A stretch of DNA of 64,000 nucleotides from Mactra quadrangularis (lineage: Eukaryota > Mollusca > Bivalvia > Venerida > Mactridae), in assembly GCA_025267735.1 (NCBI GenBank), contig CM046294.1:7474001-7538000 (forward strand). Direction: 5' to 3'. Position numbers and translations under genes: made by a program. Below are positions 1-12,691 of this stretch, one piece after another. The notes under the pieces are model-generated. The model searched no databases. It had not been told where the DNA came from and was given only the letters and a program-made list of their open reading frames with translations. Numbering within the stretch: the stretch's first letter is position 1; each line of letters starts with the position of its first letter.

Positions 1-309
1 TCTATTTGGTTACAATTGAAGATCAAAGATCAAGTTACATAACAATAGAATGAACATTTCCTGAATTATGCCCAATTTCTTACATCAGAAATACTTAAAT
101 GATTTGAGTGCAAATTTTGAATTGCACTTAATGAAAGTGTTCTTACATTTTTTTTCTTTTATGAAGGACTTGGTAATTCAATATTGCCTCTGTTTCAGAC
201 AGGCACATAGAAACAGTTTGTACAAAAAAAAACCAAACATATTTATGTAAACAATAATATGAACTAATCCATGACATGGGATACTTGGGATGGCTTCAAA
301 ATATTATAA

Positions 310-610
310 AGTACAGGTCGTCCACGTAAACATTGCGTATATAAACATAGCCAGTTTCATTACACACAAATATTTAGGGGTGTATTATTTTTTCAGTTTT
401 TTAGTTAAGTTATTTGACACTTGTTTTATAAACATACCACTGCATAAAAAGTAAAATGTGCATATAAACAGTATTTAAAATTAATGTTAAATATAAAATC
501 TGTATGTTTTAATCCGTAAAATGCTTTTTATGCATCAGCTTATTCAACTATTCAGTGGGCAAGTCCATTGTTTAAAGTAAAAAAACACGCATGACATAGA
601 ATAGATTTGA
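310..610 (+). repeat. Dispersed repeat R1, copy 1
   Basis: About 300 bp that align in direct orientation, with small indels, to 62270-62570 at the other end of the window. Shared landmarks include tccacgtaaacattgcgta at the left and acacgcatgac at the right. At the distal site the segment lies inside a larger inverted-repeat element (62104-62850), so this copy is probably an internal fragment of that family. It lies in the presumed intron upstream of the exon at 890. Confidence 0.75.
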
Positions 611-621
611 TAAGTTCCTTG

Positions 622-651
622 TTGTAATGGTAAAGCATTCTACCATTACAA
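622..651. repeat. Short perfect hairpin
   Basis: Eleven bases, ttgtaatggta, are followed after 8 nt by their exact reverse complement, taccattacaa. No target-site duplication was recognised. It may be a chance palindrome or the remnant of a foldback element. Confidence 0.5.
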
Positions 652-889
652 GCATGATTGATTAAGGGGGTGGTGGTTTTATTTTTGTTAAAATAAAACT
701 ATACATTTTTTATTTTCTATACTGTCTTACCTTTGGAATGGATTAGTTTATTTTAATGTTTACACAAACACATAATGATATTTTGGTACAAACTATAGCC
801 AAGCGTGCTGTCATTACCTACCATTGTTTATTGTCATCATAATATTCCACATTTTTAGTAAACCATCCTGTATATAAACTTGTTTTCAG

Positions 890-966
890 ATGATAAATAT
901 GACTATGATTATGATAAGGAAAATGGTGGTTTAGGTGATGATGATGACGATGATGATGAAAATTGA
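890..966 (+). CDS. Terminal coding exon of an unidentified gene, acidic C-terminus (5' part outside window)
   Basis: A pyrimidine-rich stretch ending in ttgttttcag (880-889) is a good splice acceptor. Reading with two bases completing a split codon gives DKYDYDYDKENGGLG followed by seven Asp, Glu, Asn and a TGA stop at 964-966. The Asp/Tyr and poly-Asp composition is coding-like and typical of an acidic protein tail. No upstream exon of this gene was recognised in the window, so the gene must start before position 1. The family is not identifiable from the tail. A second possible terminal exon in the same phase lies at 4246-4286. Alternatively the Asp run is a (GAT)n microsatellite beside a chance acceptor. 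Confidence 0.55.
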
Positions 967-3900
967 AAAAAAAAACAGGTGAAGGTCACTGACTCACTGT
1001 ATAAGTGGTGAATTATTGCACTATAAATACTAGCAACTCTTTAACAATCCTATCTCTATTTCAGTCTTCTTAATTACATGTAATGGAAATGTTTGTGAAT
1101 TATTATCAACTGTTTTTTTTATATTAGGAAAAATACAAAAAAACATGTACGTGTAGTTTTTTTCTGATAAATTTTATTTAGACTTAGCAATTTTGTTAAT
1201 TATGGGTTTGAAGTTAGAGGTGAACACATTTAAGTTAAATCCCGATTTAAGTAATAGTATTGAAGTATTTTGGGAGAGATTATAGTCTTTTTAATGAAAC
1301 AGTTACAATATAATAAGTGTTGCTTGTACAATTTAGAAGCTACAGTCCAAATAACAACAGACTGGCTAATAAGATTGCAGTGTTTACCTCTAAAACAAGA
1401 TTTGTTAAAAATTGAATTATGAAAATATGATAGTTTAATGGATTTTAAGTTAATGTAAAATATCTATACTCATTTTACAACATTTTTAGAACATTTTTTA
1501 TGAATCGTTCCAGTGGCAGGACAAAGTTTATAAACATTCTGGCTCATAATTATTCATTTTTTTGGTTAGTGTCATTTTGTTGGGTAAATTGGAAAGAGAG
1601 ACAAACATATTTGTTCTAATTCTGATCCAATGTAAGATAAATGTTTTCTTGGTAATACAAAAGATAAATATTTTGAAAAGTTCACTTACATTTCTGTAAA
1701 TGCTAGTGTACTACCACTTATACAGTATGATATTGAGGGTTGACATTGTTGTTATTGTGGTGCATGTTTGTAGATCAGCAGGTCTTTTTACAAAAACAAC
1801 TTACGACAAAAAAACAATGTATGCCCATTTTATTAAATAATCACTGAATAAAATGTTATGAGAGTTTTATTAGATATTAAATACTAGGCTGTTAATTCAT
1901 CACTGACTTAAAGTAGTCACAATTTTGAGGGAATTAGTAGTATTGGTCATGATATGAATGTTTGACGTACGATAATTTTTGTCGTAAGATTGTTTGTAAA
2001 AACATCTGCAATTAAATATACTAAACAAATAACCACAGTAGTTGGTATCATTCATTACTCTCTTTATCTTTCAGTTTTTATTTTTGTTAAAAGATTTATT
2101 TTTAAATTGCTTTTAGTGCCATAGCAAACCTTTTTTAATATTAGTTGTTTATTATGATTTTTGTTAACTTATTTTATGGATGTTACCAGTACATCAATGT
2201 GTAGAAGCATATATTTATAACTTTTAATTAGAGAGCATTTTCAAAGAAGTTATTTGATTTGTTATTTAGGAAACAGTATTGGCCAATTACGTATAATTGA
2301 TTTTATTAATTGCTTTTCTTGTTATCCTTTTTGTTTGCTACCATTCATTAATGACTTTTGATAAATTGTGGGTTAAATAAAACTATCATTTAAACTTCTT
2401 TTCATATTTTATATGAGTCAATACTGTCATAAATATAGATGTTTTGTTTTTGCTTGTGTTGTTTTTGCTGCGTTATTTTTGTTAGTTTTTTGTCTACTAT
2501 CAACTTATGTTTTATTTTGATACCCATTATAAACCATTTATTTGTCATTTTCTCGTTTCTCCAAATCAGATTTTGTGAGGGGTTTAGTTTTGACTGAGAT
2601 GCACCATTTGTCTTAATTTACATGCAACTATTCATGTAATCATTCATTCAAAACTTGCTTATATTGGTACGATATTGAGATTTTACTAACAACTTTCCTA
2701 TACTAGGGTGGCATGTATAATTATATCATATAACCCCTTCCTCTTCTCACTGATTGGATGATAGTGAATGTAACCTTAGTATAAATCAAGGAGAACATAA
2801 GTACCAGTAAGTTAAACAAAACCCGTATTACAACTTTAGAATTGACCTTAATGTTCAATACCACTTGACTATGTGCCACATGTCGGATAACAGCTCATAG
2901 CTCCAAGGTCAAAGACTTATTTACTGTCAATAATACAGCCATCCATTTTGATTTTTGTGCTTTAGCCACTAAAAAAAGTCTAAATGCAGCCATGTATTTT
3001 TTACAGAATTTTTGCTTTTTGTCTTACTTTTTTCTGATTACCATAGTAAATGGTCATTTTTACCCATCAACAGAATTTGCTTGTAGCAGCAATATGTGTC
3101 AGCTGGCATTGTTTCTTGTTTAAACTTTGTCTTTCTCCATCTCTTAATCTTTCTATATCTTTTACTTCTTGTTTGTGTGCTTCATATATATCGAACATTA
3201 TTTATCTACACCTGTTGTGTTCTGTTTGTTAAACAATGTAAAGTGATAAAGGTTTTTATATCATAATTATGCTCAATATAAAAAAGCTCTTGGCATACCT
3301 TTAATACTCAGGGGCTAGACATTTAAGGTCATAGGATTGCCACTGACAACCTATATTTGGGTTCAGGCAACTTGTTAAAGCTAGGAAACATTTGGTTCGG
3401 ACAAGTAAAATATTTAGCTGGTTGTCCATTTGGGAAACCTACAATAAACGTTTATGTCAAGCACTGGTACACTATAATAGATTATCTCATATTGATGCTT
3501 CAGCTACTCATGTACCAACTAATGTACAAAATGTATACTGTATTTTATTTATGTATATGTATGCATGGTGGATGTATTTTAAATTATTTTTTATTGTTTG
3601 TAATACCTTATCTTTTTATATGTATGGTTAAATTATCATTGCATGTGATATAATATACCGTTGCATGTAATATTCTGTTGTTGTTTTTTTTCTGAATTTT
3701 TTGTTGTTGGAAAATATAAACGATAGGATTTATTGCAAAACAAGTACATGTATATAGAAATTCCTGAAACTTTATACAATACGAATATCTTGATAAATGT
3801 GGGTCTATACTCTAAAGAAATATTTGTGATTCTATGAAATGTTGTTGTTTTTTGTTTCAATTTGGTATTTCAGTTCTTATTAAGTAAATTCTACATCTGG

Positions 3901-4245
3901 TATTAATTACAAATAAATGTGTAAAAATAGTAATTTTTATTGGTGACGGTCCTTTGCGTTCTTCCAATATGCATTTTGAAACTGGATATTGGTAGATGCT
4001 AATGGATATAACAGCCTGTGAGAAATCTGCATTTTACTGCTCAGATTTATTTTTCAGTTATTCAAAAATTTTATGACATATATTATGCTGCCATTACCAG
4101 GCAAGGTGTGTTGCTTTCTCTTTGTACCACTGTTATTATCAAGATATCAGCATAAAAGGTTTATAAGAATTTGATAAGATGGCATTGTATCTTTTCTTTA
4201 AATCTAAATATTTCCTTAAATTTATTATATTTTCTTCTATTTCAG
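967..4245 (+). other. AT-rich non-coding stretch (3' UTR or intron)
   Basis: No reading frame with protein-like composition on either strand; the frames of 60-98 codons present here are low-complexity. The stretch would be 3' UTR if the exon at 890 is used, or intron if the exon at 4246 is used. It contains the inverted-repeat element at 1778-2009 and nothing else I can name. Confidence 0.5.
1778..2009. mobile_element. MITE-like inverted-repeat element
   Basis: The left end (1778-1813, beginning gcaggtctttttac and containing cttacgacaaaaa) matches the reverse complement of 1976-2009 (containing tttttgtcgtaag and gtaaaaacatctgc) over about 35 bp with a few differences. The interior of about 160 bp has no ORF. 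No convincing target-site duplication was found. Confidence 0.45.
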
Positions 4246-4286
4246 ATAAACCAGTCTTACCAGTTGGTGATAGTGGAAGACTTTAA
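4246..4286 (+). CDS. Candidate alternative terminal exon, same phase as the exon at 890
   Basis: A strong polypyrimidine tract and acceptor (ttttcttctatttcag, ending 4245) is followed by two bases completing a split codon and then KPVLPVGDSGRL with a TAA stop at 4284-4286. The phase is identical to the exon at 890-966, so an upstream exon could join to either one and give an acidic 24-residue tail or a basic-ended tail of about 12 residues. The evidence is only the splice signal and phase agreement; the exon is short and could be chance. Confidence 0.3.
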
Positions 4287-6340
4287 ACCAGTCTGTGATA
4301 TAATTGTTTGTATATATGGTACAAAAATTGATAACCATTCCATGTTGCCTATAGCAACCATATACTTGTGATGTAAAATCAAGACTATCTATGCCTTACA
4401 CAGTATCGTTTTTCCTAGGAAAGCTGTGTGTGTTTAAATTTTTACTATGAACTATGAGAAACACTTGACATTAATCATGATATGTTCCTTATTGGAATTA
4501 TATTTGTGTGTTGCAGTTAATATCAAATACATGTATGATAATCTTTAAAGCTGACCATACTTAGTACTAAAAATGGTGTCATACTATGTGAAGACTTACC
4601 AATGTCTATAATGTTCAGGTACTCTACAGTCATGACATATTTGTATGTTCAAATGTTTACTTTGTTTATGTCAATTCAAATTGTAAGTCGCATGTTTAAA
4701 TAGTTTATTTTCTATAAAATTGTCTGTTAAAGGAAATGTCCACAGTTTGTCTGTACAACCTATGAAGCATTGGGCATGTTGTGAACATAACTTGTTGTCA
4801 GCTTAAAATTTTGACAGCTTCAGTTATAGCTTTGTTTGTGTGATTGCACGAGTGTTAACTACTGCTTGTTGAAATTACTTGACTAGCATTTTAGACTAGC
4901 ACATTTGCCCTATAGATATGGCACTTAATAGTTATAAGAGCTGTTAGTAAGTACATTGTTAGAGATTGGGAAAAGGATTTGGGTATATCCAAGCAATGGT
5001 CATTTTATTGATTTACTTTCTTAAATGTGTGTCTCATACTTAACTGTAAGGTAAGAAATTAATATGTATCTAATGATTTATTAATTTTTATTAGTAGTGC
5101 ATAAGTATTTGTTCTCAAGGATTGTTTGATTGTAAATATCACTTGACATTGTTGCATGGACACATTGAGAGTTAAGATGTTATTATAATTTTGTTTGTGA
5201 CTAATGATGACATTTTCTGATCGATAATTTAATCTATTTGTTGTTATATTCAGTTCATAGATTTATTTTTTTATTATTTGTGAACATAAAAAGCATAAAA
5301 CTGACTGTCTGCCTCTGTCACCTGGTATGTTACCAGACAGCTGGTTGACAGTCCAGTTGTCTTTGTTAAAGAGTTTTAGAGATGTTAGTTTATATATGTA
5401 TACACTGGCTCTGCAGGAAATCAGGTAGTTCGTTCATTCTTTAGTAATAGTTAATTATATGAACACCTATATATCAGACAGCTGGCTGTGTGAGTGAGTG
5501 AAAGCTTGAAGGAGTAAAACAACAAGATCACTGTATCTAGATACTCAAAAGATACTTAAGAATTAAACTTTTTTACTTGAAGTAATTATGTTGTCTATAT
5601 AAATTTAGCTCTAAAATGGCCTATATTTTCACTAAGTGGTTGATATAAAATAAAAAGAACAATTTTAACATACTTACTGAATGTATGTGCTTTTGTATTG
5701 TTAATGCTTATACAAAAAAGTTGTTAAAGTATATTTTTGTTAAGACTTGAGTTATTATAATTGTCTGAATGCTCATTATATCTTAGAGAGTAAAGCCATT
5801 TTATTTGCATTGTTATGTTGGATACAGTATTTCTGTCTAATTTATGTTTCTCTTGTGCTAGTGAATAGATGGACTAATCATTGTGATGGAACTTAAATAA
5901 ATGTCAAAAAGTCATATGGGGCACCAATACTACCAAATAAAATTTATTTATTTTTGTAAATTTTTGTACAGTTCTCACTGTGAGTTAATTATTGTCCTCA
6001 GTATATCATTACTCTCATTAAGTTGGAAATTGCCATTTTAATACTTAGGGAATTCTTATAATGTATTGCTAAGTTTAGATTTAGGAATTTCCCTTTGCAT
6101 TTTTATGGCAGTTATTCCATGATAATTGGTAAGGAAAATATTGTCATCATTTTTAATGAGAAAATGTGTTGGAATAGTTACCAAATGTTAGTGATATCAT
6201 GAGCTCTCATTGCAACCCTTCATATTGTAACTTTATTGCATGAATATCTTGATTGTGTCAAGTTTCATCTATCATTGTCATTCTAATATTGTTACAATAC
6301 AAAATGTATATACATTATTTTGTCACAACTTATTAACAAA
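4287..6340. other. AT-rich non-coding stretch
   Basis: No coding-like frame, tRNA, tandem array or inverted repeat was recognised on either strand. It may belong to a long 3' UTR of the preceding plus-strand gene. Confidence 0.5.
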
Positions 6341-6453
6341 TGTAGCAGAGATATAATAGCTAGATTTTATGGTGACATGGTACAGTGCCCGCATTTGATT
6401 CTTAAGGTCGTGGATTCAACTCTAGCTTGGACCATGATTTTTATTGGGTTTCA
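6341..6453 (+). mobile_element. Degraded solo LTR of the tRNA-bearing TRIM family
   Basis: Begins tgtagcagagatataata and ends tattgggtttca, matching the LTR ends of the minus-strand elements at 13449-13841 and 26289-26901 but in plus orientation. It lacks about 25 bp after the first 18 bp. It keeps the tRNA-like core: atggtgacatggtac near the A box and gtggattcaactct at the B box. No second LTR lies nearby, so this is a solo LTR. Confidence 0.65.
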
Positions 6454-7229
6454 ACTGCTCTCATTGTGTTTGATGAAAACATGTTTTATATGTTAAAAAA
6501 TGTACATTTAAAAAATGTAGAAAGAAAACAATTGACTAAGAACAGCTAATTTGAAGACCAGGAAAAGGGCCTGTGAGTTGGAACTGAACATTTTTAAATT
6601 AAGTGCGCGATAGAGCTGCATTATACTTCTGCTACACAAATACTTGTATATTTCTGTTGACAACCTGTATGTATATGAAACACTCTTCACTGTCTCTATG
6701 CAAATCAATGTAAATGCTTGTTCGAGGCTTTTTTCAGCTCATTAGATCAATCATGTGAATCATGTATGTAAATTCCATGTTTTTTTATTCCAAAGATGCT
6801 TCAAGATGAATTCAGTTCCATTGTAATTATGGGTTCACTTATTTCTTTCAATGTAAATATTGTCTGATGTTTATATGGGTTAGAAATGTGGGGACCGCTT
6901 TGGTTTTTACCGCATAATGGTTGCACTAGTCTCGTTTTTAGAGATACAGACCAAGATTTTGATAAATCATTTGTCTTTTTCCTAGTTTCATGTTTAATTG
7001 TATTGAACTTAACTTTTTTATTCGTTTTCTAGTGGTTGAATCACATATATTCTTTGTTTGGCTGAAAGTTTTGCTGTATGATATAAGTAACAACACGTTC
7101 ATTTAAATTAATGATTAGACTTACAATTTCCTTTCTGTACAACTTTGTACCTGTTGTACAGTATGTTGTTGCTTCAACCAAAGATATTAATTTTATTATT
7201 GCAATGACTTACAAGTTATTAACAACAAC

Positions 7230-7345
7230 CTACCCAATTAGCTCAGTAATGTGTCTAACTATAGATCTAGGGATTATGGGTTTGATTCCCAAGTTAGGCC
7301 TACATACCTTCATGGAGTTTGATCATGAAATATTGTTTGACAGTT
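7230..7345 (+). mobile_element. SINE-B fragment (tRNA head only)
   Basis: An A-box-like sequence (ccaattagctcagtaatg) and a B-box-like sequence (gggtttgattccca) are followed by catggagtttgatcatgaa. This is the same order and spacing as the head of the complete SINE-B at 15882-16182. The 3' half is missing. Confidence 0.6.
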
Positions 7346-9758
7346 ATTCTTAAGCCTTTTTCGGTACTAAGTAGTACAGTTGTCATTCATTGGTGATACT
7401 GAGTGCTATGTACTATGTTAAAAAGCTTATGTCTAGAGGTCTAAAACTGTCCAGGAAATGTTAATAGGACTTCTGAGCATTTGATTATGACTGAGAAAAT
7501 GTTAAGATACGGATTACAAAATATGTTTCATGCAATCACATATGTTTGATTTATTTATACTATGACATGATGACTTACTTGTTTTTACTTTTAATATTTA
7601 TCTTAGCTAAATATAATATTGATGGTTGTGTAGCATTTGTTTGAAATTTATAAATTTCAAAGTAAATAAAATAATTACTTATTTGTTTAAAAATGTTAAA
7701 GCTTATTTTATAGGTCACATGTATGTGAGAAATGTACTTTGGTATGATATGCATGGAAAATATGTAGTGCTAGAAATTGTTATATATTATTAACTTGGGT
7801 CACTTTTTGGGCTTTAATTATACATTGTGCATTATTTGTTTCTATGTAGAAAAAGTGAGATTTAAGACTCTTGTTTCATGAAATGTGTAGTAAAGTGTGA
7901 TTGAATATTTCAATAGATTTGATTTAAAACTCAAACTGATGGAGTTTTTCCAACAGAAAAAAAACTTTGTATGTACAAGATGTACCCGTGCAGAACAAAG
8001 TTCAAATAAAAATGTGTGTACAATTGGATTTAATCAATGTTTCATACTTGTTAACAATAGTTTGTTAAATAACTTCATTCTGCACATATGCATCCGATAC
8101 AAACAAACCTTAAGCACATGAAAAAAACCAGATATATTTCAGTTCTGAATAAGAACTTTTGATTGGTAAATATTTGCATTGTATAAATGTGTTGTATTTG
8201 TATATTTGTTTGGTCTTTTAACTAATCAGTCAAATTATTGGAATTGTTTTTATATCTATCATTAAATGATTTAATTCCAGTCATTATGTTATATTGTATA
8301 TGTTGAGGTGATATGTTAGTCATTACTTTACTGCTATATCATGAATGTCATACCAATGATTGTTCATACTATGCTGAATCTCTGTAGTAGATTTTAGTTG
8401 ATGTATGTCTTGTGATGTCACTTCTCTAACAGTGTTTGAATGTTTCCGTATGCCAAAACTCGATCTTAAATTCACTGCTGGCATTCTTGCTTATTTTTCA
8501 TCTGACTAACGAGCAGTCACATTAAGTTGACCTTTTCTATTATAATATTAATTTTGTCACATGACTTGCAACAAATCATCCTATCAGAATCCCTGAATAA
8601 CATGCTACTTCAATACAGCTTGGAAAACTTGATTTAGATATAGAATTTACGAAATTTCCATGCTATTAATAGTGTTCCATTCAGGTAAAAGCTATTCACT
8701 GACTGGTCAACACAATGGTTATGAAAATGTGACAACTTGTGCATAGATGGGAGAACCTATGACAGTGGTCTATAGAAAATTTGTTCACTAAAATTCAGTC
8801 AACCTTTGCAAATTGTAATTTCTTCGGCACTGCTGTCTAAACCAACTTATATTATAAACCAATACAATTTGCTTTACCATACCTGTTTGTCCAATGAAAT
8901 TCTCTTCGGGTAAAGAGGATTGTATAAAAGATATGGTACCATTGGTTATTTCTTATAAACAGGTGCATAGCACAGACTGTAGTTGCTGACAATTTACATT
9001 GTGTATTATGGGTGACATGACTATTTATACCTCAAACAAAATTAACCCTTTATGGCGCCAAATATCTTTTTAAAGATATTTCTTGTTTTAACTCAAGTGC
9101 TCGCATGGATCATTTAATTAATTTGTTTGCTGCTTTAGTAAGAAACAATTTTATTCTGTTGTATTTTTTACTGCATTTTTCAAAGAATAACTATTATAGT
9201 GCTAGGGATAGCTTGTGTTTTGTAGTTTAATTTGTTAGCCATCAAGAGCAAAAATAATTTTTTTTGTATTTTGTCAAATGACTTCTTTTAAGCTTAAAAT
9301 GATGCAGTATTAAAGATTAATATTAATCTGTGATACCTTCTTATTCATCAACATCTATTTTTTTATTGTAAAAAAAAATGTCTTAACAAAGTTCACAAAG
9401 TGGTTATCAAGTCAGATGTGATGACACATAAACATAGTTTTTTGTAGGCTCTTATGTGATACATAGTTTGATAGTCTCAATTCAAAGACAACTTTTTTGT
9501 CATATTCACTTAGTTCATCAAGTTTGTGTATGAAAATATAATATAACATGGGTTGTGGATGTTGGCTGAGACTTAGTGTAATTGATAATGGGCATTTCTT
9601 TTATACAATTATCATATCATCTTGGAAAGGATATAGATTAGCCTAATACTATGAAAGCCTAGAGTTGCTTATGCAATTATTTAGTTTATTTTTTTCTCTT
9701 ACAAAAGCACATTGAGATTATAGTAAGCTACTGTAGTAAGTTGATTTTCCAACCATGT
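7346..9758. other. AT-rich intergenic stretch
   Basis: I see no gene, RNA gene or clear repeat structure here on either strand. Confidence 0.5.
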
Positions 9759-9769
9759 ACACCTTACAA

Positions 9770-10066
9770 AACCCCAGGTTGATAGCGTTGTTGGTAGTGC
9801 CCCTGGATTTGGAATCTCATGTCCCGAAGGGGGTACGGGTTCAAATCCCACCCTAGGAGGTTATATCCTTCCATGAAAATTTGACAATAATGTCAATTTT
9901 CCTCCATTAATAAGGTTTTAGGAGACGTTTCCGGCCTTGTGGAAGGGTAGGTGATTACTGGTTATAGACAATGGTCCAGGAAAGGTAGAATAGGAGCGCT
10001 TGACGTCATTATATGACCTATACAATGTTTTGCTACGGCGTTAAACCCAACAAAAATAGGTAAATA
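9770..10066 (+). mobile_element. Full-length SINE-C with 11-bp target-site duplication
   Basis: A tRNA-derived head has an A box near gttgatagcgttgttggta and a B box at gggttcaaatccc. The body contains tgacaataatgtcaatttt, and the tail contains ttgctacggcgttaaaccc. It is bounded by the perfect direct repeat acaccttacaa (9759-9769 and 10067-10077), which fixes both ends and shows insertion by target-primed reverse transcription. Other copies: 12365, 40523, 42450 and 44178 (all minus). Confidence 0.85.
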
Positions 10067-10077
10067 ACACCTTACAA

Positions 10078-11851
10078 TGTTGTTAACACAGGAGATCACA
10101 TTTATACTCTTGACTTTTATGCAATCTTTTCAGAAGCAGAATGAAATTTTAGAAATGTTTATTATTGGGGTCATGTTTAGTATTGAAAACTTATTCTCAA
10201 GGTCAAATCTTAAAAAGGTTTTGGTACACTCCTAAGACCTGAAGATTCATGCTCCCATTTCCATCAAGCAAACCAGTTGTTCTTCACTAAACTTATTTAT
10301 GCATAGTTTCATAGATTCATTTAGGACTATGTCACTACCATATGGCAGGCTTAGCGCAAAACAGTCGTAACTCAATTTATAAATAAGACTGAGTTACGAC
10401 CATTATGTACTAAGGCCGCAATATTTAATGTAGAACTCTCTGGAACCTGTTGTTTTTTAGATTATTATGACCAGTATAATTGTGTGTTTTTAGTAGCCAT
10501 AGTACCAGGCACTAAAGTTGTGTGGCAGATTTGTTGTTGTTGTAAAAGCTAGTTACTTATTTCTGTGTAATAATTTAGTGCCTTATTAGTTGTGTTAGTT
10601 AACTTATAAATTGAATCGTGGACTGGTTTGTTGAAATTCATACTGCTCAATTATGTGCTCTAAATCTTGTAAACTGGAATCTAAACCAGTCAAAACATGA
10701 AAGTTTTTGATTGGTGGAGAGACTTACATTCTTTTAAAATTTTCCAATCATGTTTAACCTATGACTTGTTTTCAAACTTTCATAAGTTTGATGATTTTAG
10801 ACTGTGACTCACTTTCCGCACAAAACTATTAAATAACTAAGACTAAATGTAAGGTCTTACTGGTAAATGCTGATTACACTTTCATAAAAAAAGTTGTAAT
10901 TTATACATTTATAGTTGGTTTTCTCCCATTTTGTAGAAAAGACCCTTTCCCCTTATGTACAGCAAGGAAGTTATCTTTACAGTACAGCCTACACTTTGTT
11001 TTTTATGTTTCTTGCTTATAAATGGTTTCAAATTATTATGTCTATGCACTGGTGGGGTGTTTATTTAGTCTTTATTTTACTCAGTCTTTATTCTTTGCTC
11101 AAAGTTTGTTTCAAATAGCATGCCATATGAGTTTCATTCACAATGAATTTATATTATGGTCAATGCTTTGTAACATGTCTGTGTGAGAACATTAAACCTG
11201 TCTATGTATTCAAATTGCTATGGTTGTTATGACTATTGTTTTTATAGCTCTGTTACCTTTAAACGATAGGTCATGGAATAAGGCCTAACTACTAACAATG
11301 ACTCGTAAAATGAGAAAATATGCAGTTGCTTTTACAGGATTTGAGTAGAGTACTGGCTTAATGTCAGAATGCTACTTAATTAAACTGCCTGTCTCATGAT
11401 AACATACACAGCCCTCCAAAAGTTCCTTCACACTTTCATAATTCACATTGTACTAAATCTATGGGCAAACAGTTGTAAAAGCAGTTCATTGTTTAATGAT
11501 TGTTTATTTTGCTTTTTGAAGTCAGTATATTTATCTTTTGGATATGAAATTACTTATATCACTTAAACTTGATATTGGTTCATTTAGATACATTGACACA
11601 GTTTTGGAGGTTGATTGATAACTTTCACCACATCACAAAATTAAATGTTCCAATAAAAACTTCTTTACCAAAGAATGAATAATAAATACAATAAACAATG
11701 ATATATTAATTATTCCAACTTGAAATTTAGAATTTATAGCAATTCAATAAGTTGCACTGTGTAAGAACTTTGAGGGACAGTGTATGTTGGAAATGGGTCT
11801 TAATTTAGCAAACTATGACTGTCAACATTAATATAACAGTGGCTAGGTAAG
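10078..11851. other. AT-rich intergenic stretch with one short hairpin
   Basis: No coding-like frame. A hairpin at 10364-10400 has perfect 11-bp arms (gtcgtaactca and tgagttacgac) around a 15-nt loop. Nothing else was recognised. Confidence 0.5.
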
Positions 11852-11934
11852 CATTCTCATACCCCAAGGTTATCAAGATTCTCGATCTAACTTGCTAGTA
11901 TTGAGAATCCTACTAGACTCGAGGTACGAGAATG
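11852..11934. mobile_element. Hairpin MITE, 9-bp TSD family, copy 1
   Basis: The ends cattctcatacc and gtacgagaatg form imperfect terminal inverted repeats, and the interior carries atcaagattctcgat. The flanks ctaggtaag (11843-11851) and ttaggtagg (11935-11943) agree at 7 of 9 positions, consistent with an aged 9-bp target-site duplication. The second copy, with a perfect duplication, is at 29700-29778. Confidence 0.7.
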
Positions 11935-12364
11935 TTAGGTAGGATGTTTTTGTTAGATTTTATGTTAGTGATAGTGTTGTGTTTTATGTATTAATACATG
12001 TATGGTCTTATCATGAACCCTAGGATCTTTGGTCTTATATACAATGTACAGTGGTTGCTAGAATGGATTATGATGTAAAAATGTGAAATAAGAAATTGTT
12101 TATATAATATTATTGTAATTATTTTTATGTGTTTGTTCTCTCATTGTAGTTCTAATATATAACAATGAGAACTTAGTTACATTTCACACAGTATATTATT
12201 TTATGTGTTAATAACATGTTTAACATATTCATTTCAATCATGACTTTTTCATGTGGAAAATTTATGGAAAATACAGTGGGTAAAAATTTACTTTGTGTTA
12301 GTTGTTATTTATACTTTCTGCAAATTTTCATTTTTTTACTGGGTTTTAGTGTCATAAATAATTT

Positions 12365-12610
12365 AGGTCATTTTACGGCGTCCAGCGCACCTATCCTAGC
12401 TTTTCTGGACCCTTGTCTATAACCAGTACTCGCCTTCCACAAGGCCGGAAACTTCTCCATTCTATCTAATCAATGGATGAAATTGACATTATTGTCAAAT
12501 TTTCATGGAAGGGTATAACCTCCCTAGGTGGGATTTGAACCCTAACCCCCCTTGGGACACGTGATTCAAAATACCGCCGTGCTGCCAACTGCGCTATCGA
12601 CCCAGGTTGC
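12365..12610 (-). mobile_element. SINE-C, minus strand
   Basis: Reverse complement of the element at 9770-10066. The tail-side sequence is first (gtcattttacggcgtccag), then tgacattattgtcaa, then the B-box complement (gggatttgaaccc) and the head ending near gcgctatcgaccc. The extreme 3' tail is missing. Confidence 0.75.
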
Positions 12611-12691
12611 AAATTTTTAGTTTGGGAAATCCTTGTTGTAAGGAAATTGTGTCCACTGTGTAACTATTGACCCCTTTCTATGGATATTGAG

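Noticed and set aside
3357..3653. 98-residue plus-strand frame
   Set aside because: Hydrophobic low-complexity composition from AT-rich DNA, no splice support, and an overlapping frame of similar quality.
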